Positions 5,123 through 6,642 of a DNA stretch of 6,642 bases are shown here, in pieces. The notes beneath the pieces were generated by a model, which made no database searches, was not told the origin of the DNA, and worked only from the letters and a program-made list of their open reading frames with translations. Source of the DNA: Pseudomonadota bacterium (GTDB lineage: Bacteria > Pseudomonadota > Alphaproteobacteria > Rhizobiales > Xanthobacteraceae); NCBI GenBank assembly GCA_023392205.1, contig JAEVZN010000350.1, positions 1 through 6,642 of the forward strand. Reading direction: 5' to 3'. A program made the position numbers and the translations under genes. Each line of letters begins with the position of its first letter. Position 1 is the first letter of the stretch.

Positions 5123-5147
5123 CGGCAAAAAACTTCAGGTTACGGTC

Positions 5148-6539
5148 ATGAGCAACAAGATGTGGGGCGGGCGGTTTGCGTCGAGCCCCGATGCAATCAT
5201 GGAAGCGATCAACGCCTCCATCGATGTCGACCGGCACCTGTATCGCCAGGACATCGCTGCAAGCAAGGCCCACGCCGCCATGCTGGCGGAGCAAGGCATT
5301 ATCACGCCGCAGGATGCAACCCAGATCGCCGCCGGGCTGGACACGATTTTGTCAGAGATCGAGGGCGGCGCATTTCAGTTCCAGCGCGCGCTGGAAGACG
5401 TGCATATGAATGTGGAATCGCGCCTTGCGGAAATCGTCGGCGATCCGGCCGGGCGGCTGCATACGGCGCGCTCGCGCAACGATCAGGTCGCGACCGATTT
5501 CCGGCTCTGGATGCGCGACACAATCGACGCACTCGATGTGGCGCTGGCCGGCTTCCAGACAGCGCTCGCGGAAAAGGCGCTCGACCATGCCGGCACCGTG
5601 ATGCCCGGATTGACGCATCTGCAGACCGCGCAGCCTGTGACATTCGGCCACCATCTGCTGGCTTTCGTGGAGATGACCGAGCGCGACCGCGGCCGCTTTG
5701 CCGACGCACGCAAGCGGCTGAACGAATCTCCGCTGGGCTCGGCTGCGCTGGCGGGAACGTCGTTTCCGATCGATCGCGAGCGCACGGCCAGCGCGCTCGG
5801 CTTCGACCGCCCGACGGCAAATTCGCTCGATGCGGTCTCCGATCGCGATTTCGTCATGGAGACGCTGGCGGCGGCCAGCATCTGCGCCGTGCATCTGTCG
5901 CGTCTGGCCGAAGAGATCGTGATCTGGACGTCGCCGCTGACCGGCCTGATGCGGCTGTCCGACAAGTTCACCACCGGCTCCTCGATCATGCCTCAGAAAC
6001 GCAATCCCGATGCGGCCGAACTTGTGCGCGCCAAGACCGGGCGCATCATCGGCGCCTTGCAGGGCATCCTGATCGTGATGAAGGGATTGCCGCTCGCCTA
6101 TCAGAAGGACATGCAGGAGGACAAGGAAGGGGCGATGGAGGCGCTTGCCGCGCTGTCCCTCTGCCTGGCCGCAATGACCGGCATGGTCCGCGATATCGAG
6201 GCGGATGCACCGCGCATGAAAAAGGCGGCCGGCGAGGGCTATGCCACCGCCACCGATCTTGCCGACTGGCTGGTCCGCAGCCTCAATATTCCGTTCCGAA
6301 GGGCGCACCACATCACCGGCACCATCGTCGCGGAGGCTTCCAAGTCCGGTTTGGCGCTGCACCGGGTGCCGCTCGCCACCATGCAGGCGGTCGAGCCTGG
6401 CATCACGGACGACGTTTTCAGCGTGCTGTCGGTCGACCGCTCGGTCCAAAGCCGCACCAGCTATGGCGGGACGGCCCCCCGCAATGTACGGGCGCAGGCG
6501 CGGAAATGGTTGAAACGCCTTGAAAAAGGCCGGGTGTGA
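5148..6539 (+). CDS. argH: Argininosuccinate lyase
   Basis: A 463-residue argininosuccinate lyase, full length for the family. It cleaves argininosuccinate to arginine and fumarate, the last step of arginine synthesis, as a cytosolic homotetramer of the fumarase/aspartase superfamily. The start is the typical '[10 protein letters not shown]' (1-10). Substrate-binding blocks are '[10 protein letters not shown]' (105-114) and '[17 protein letters not shown]' (153-169), with the likely catalytic H157. The superfamily signature '[12 protein letters not shown]' (277-288) sits on the mobile loop with the catalytic serine (S278/S279). '[11 protein letters not shown]' (318-328) and the C-terminal 'SYGGTAP' (438-444) are also standard. 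All expected residues are present. The ATG at 5148 has AGG eight bases upstream. The same frame stays open far upstream over tlpA, but that part is antisense to tlpA and not lyase-like. Its promoter must lie within the tlpA coding region or the 25-bp gap. Confidence 0.98.
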   Translation: MSNKMWGGRFASSPDAIMEAINASIDVDRHLYRQDIAASKAHAAMLAEQGIITPQDATQIAAGLDTILSEIEGGAFQFQRALEDVHMNVESRLAEIVGDPAGRLHTARSRNDQVATDFRLWMRDTIDALDVALAGFQTALAEKALDHAGTVMPGLTHLQTAQPVTFGHHLLAFVEMTERDRGRFADARKRLNESPLGSAALAGTSFPIDRERTASALGFDRPTANSLDAVSDRDFVMETLAAASICAVHLSRLAEEIVIWTSPLTGLMRLSDKFTTGSSIMPQKRNPDAAELVRAKTGRIIGALQGILIVMKGLPLAYQKDMQEDKEGAMEALAALSLCLAAMTGMVRDIEADAPRMKKAAGEGYATATDLADWLVRSLNIPFRRAHHITGTIVAEASKSGLALHRVPLATMQAVEPGITDDVFSVLSVDRSVQSRTSYGGTAPRNVRAQARKWLKRLEKGRV

Positions 6540-6628
6540 CCGGATCGCTGCGGCGCCAGTAATTTCGCCATGAGGTTTCGTCAGCGTCGGATCGTCTGGT
6601 ATGGTCGCGGCCGCTTCGGGGGTTATCC

Positions 6629-6642
6629 GTGAATCGCAAGCC
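6629..6642 (+). CDS. Possible start of a gene following argH (fragment)
   Basis: A GTG at 6629 reads MNRK before the window ends. It is preceded by GGGGG and a six-base spacer, a good ribosome-binding site. In related alphaproteobacteria argH is commonly followed by a very short lipoprotein gene (LptM-like) and then lysA, and MNRK with basic residues would suit a lipoprotein signal peptide. Four codons cannot prove this. The sequence TGGTATGGT (6597-6605) resembles an extended -10 box and could be its promoter, but no good -35 is visible. Confidence 0.3.

Noticed and set aside
5116..5144. argH promoter with TTGTCA as the -35 box
   Set aside because: No acceptable -10 hexamer is found at 16-18 bp, and transcription would start past the argH ribosome site.
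4683..5147. In-frame upstream extension of argH by 155 codons
   Set aside because: It lies antisense over tlpA, adds sequence unlike any argininosuccinate lyase, and the family-typical [10 protein letters not shown] start with a ribosome site is at 5148.
5352..6449. Long minus-strand open frame (365 codons) opposite argH
   Set aside because: A shadow of argH with no recognisable domain; antisense open frames are common in GC-rich genes.
4751..6523. Long plus-strand open frame (590 codons) in another frame across argH
   Set aside because: Arg/Gly/His-rich translation typical of a GC-rich shadow frame; the argH frame over the same bases is unmistakable.
6524..6560. Intrinsic terminator after argH
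   Set aside because: Only weak 3-4 bp self-complementary pieces are seen, with no T-run.

Overview
This GC-rich window looks chromosomal and alphaproteobacterial, most likely from the Bradyrhizobium/Rhodopseudomonas/Afipia group. The best evidence is a membrane-anchored TlpA that keeps the exact cysteine spacing known from Bradyrhizobium TlpA and lies head-to-head with argH. No species can be assigned from the sequence alone. I see no rRNA, tRNA, insertion sequence, prophage or CRISPR array.

Bases 1-3694, minus strand: one tightly packed block of eight genes, read from right to left. It holds an ArsR-family repressor, a SRPBCC/AHSA1 protein, a glutathione S-transferase, a VOC (glyoxalase-fold) protein, a DUF899 thioredoxin-like protein, a DUF1428 (YbaA-like) protein, a PhnB-like VOC protein, and the first codons of a second SRPBCC protein cut by the window edge. 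Gaps are short (32-93 nt), one junction is an ATGA overlap and another overlaps by 115 nt, so one transcript is likely. A near-consensus sigma70-type promoter (3702-3729) places the transcription start on or next to the arsR ATG, implying a leaderless message. A near-palindrome (3683-3706) covers that start and is a good autoregulatory operator candidate. All members are small soluble folds that bind or modify small molecules, which suggests an inducible detoxification or stress cassette. The inducer and substrates cannot be read from the sequence.

Bases 3695-3838 are the divergent intergenic region. It holds the arsR promoter/operator, a TTAG-N7-TTAG repeat and a small hairpin.

Bases 3839-4469, plus strand: a two-gene unit of an unrecognised 141-residue protein and a 66-residue protein resembling the YjfB putative motility family. 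Its stop codon overlaps the convergent stop of tlpA.

Bases 4466-5122, minus strand: tlpA, a membrane-anchored periplasmic thiol:disulfide oxidoreductase used in cytochrome oxidase assembly. Bases 5148-6539, plus strand: argH, argininosuccinate lyase, the last step of arginine synthesis. Only 25 bp separate the tlpA and argH start codons. Bases 6540-6642 hold the argH downstream spacer and a possible GTG start of a following gene. No stretch longer than 300 bases lacks a gene.
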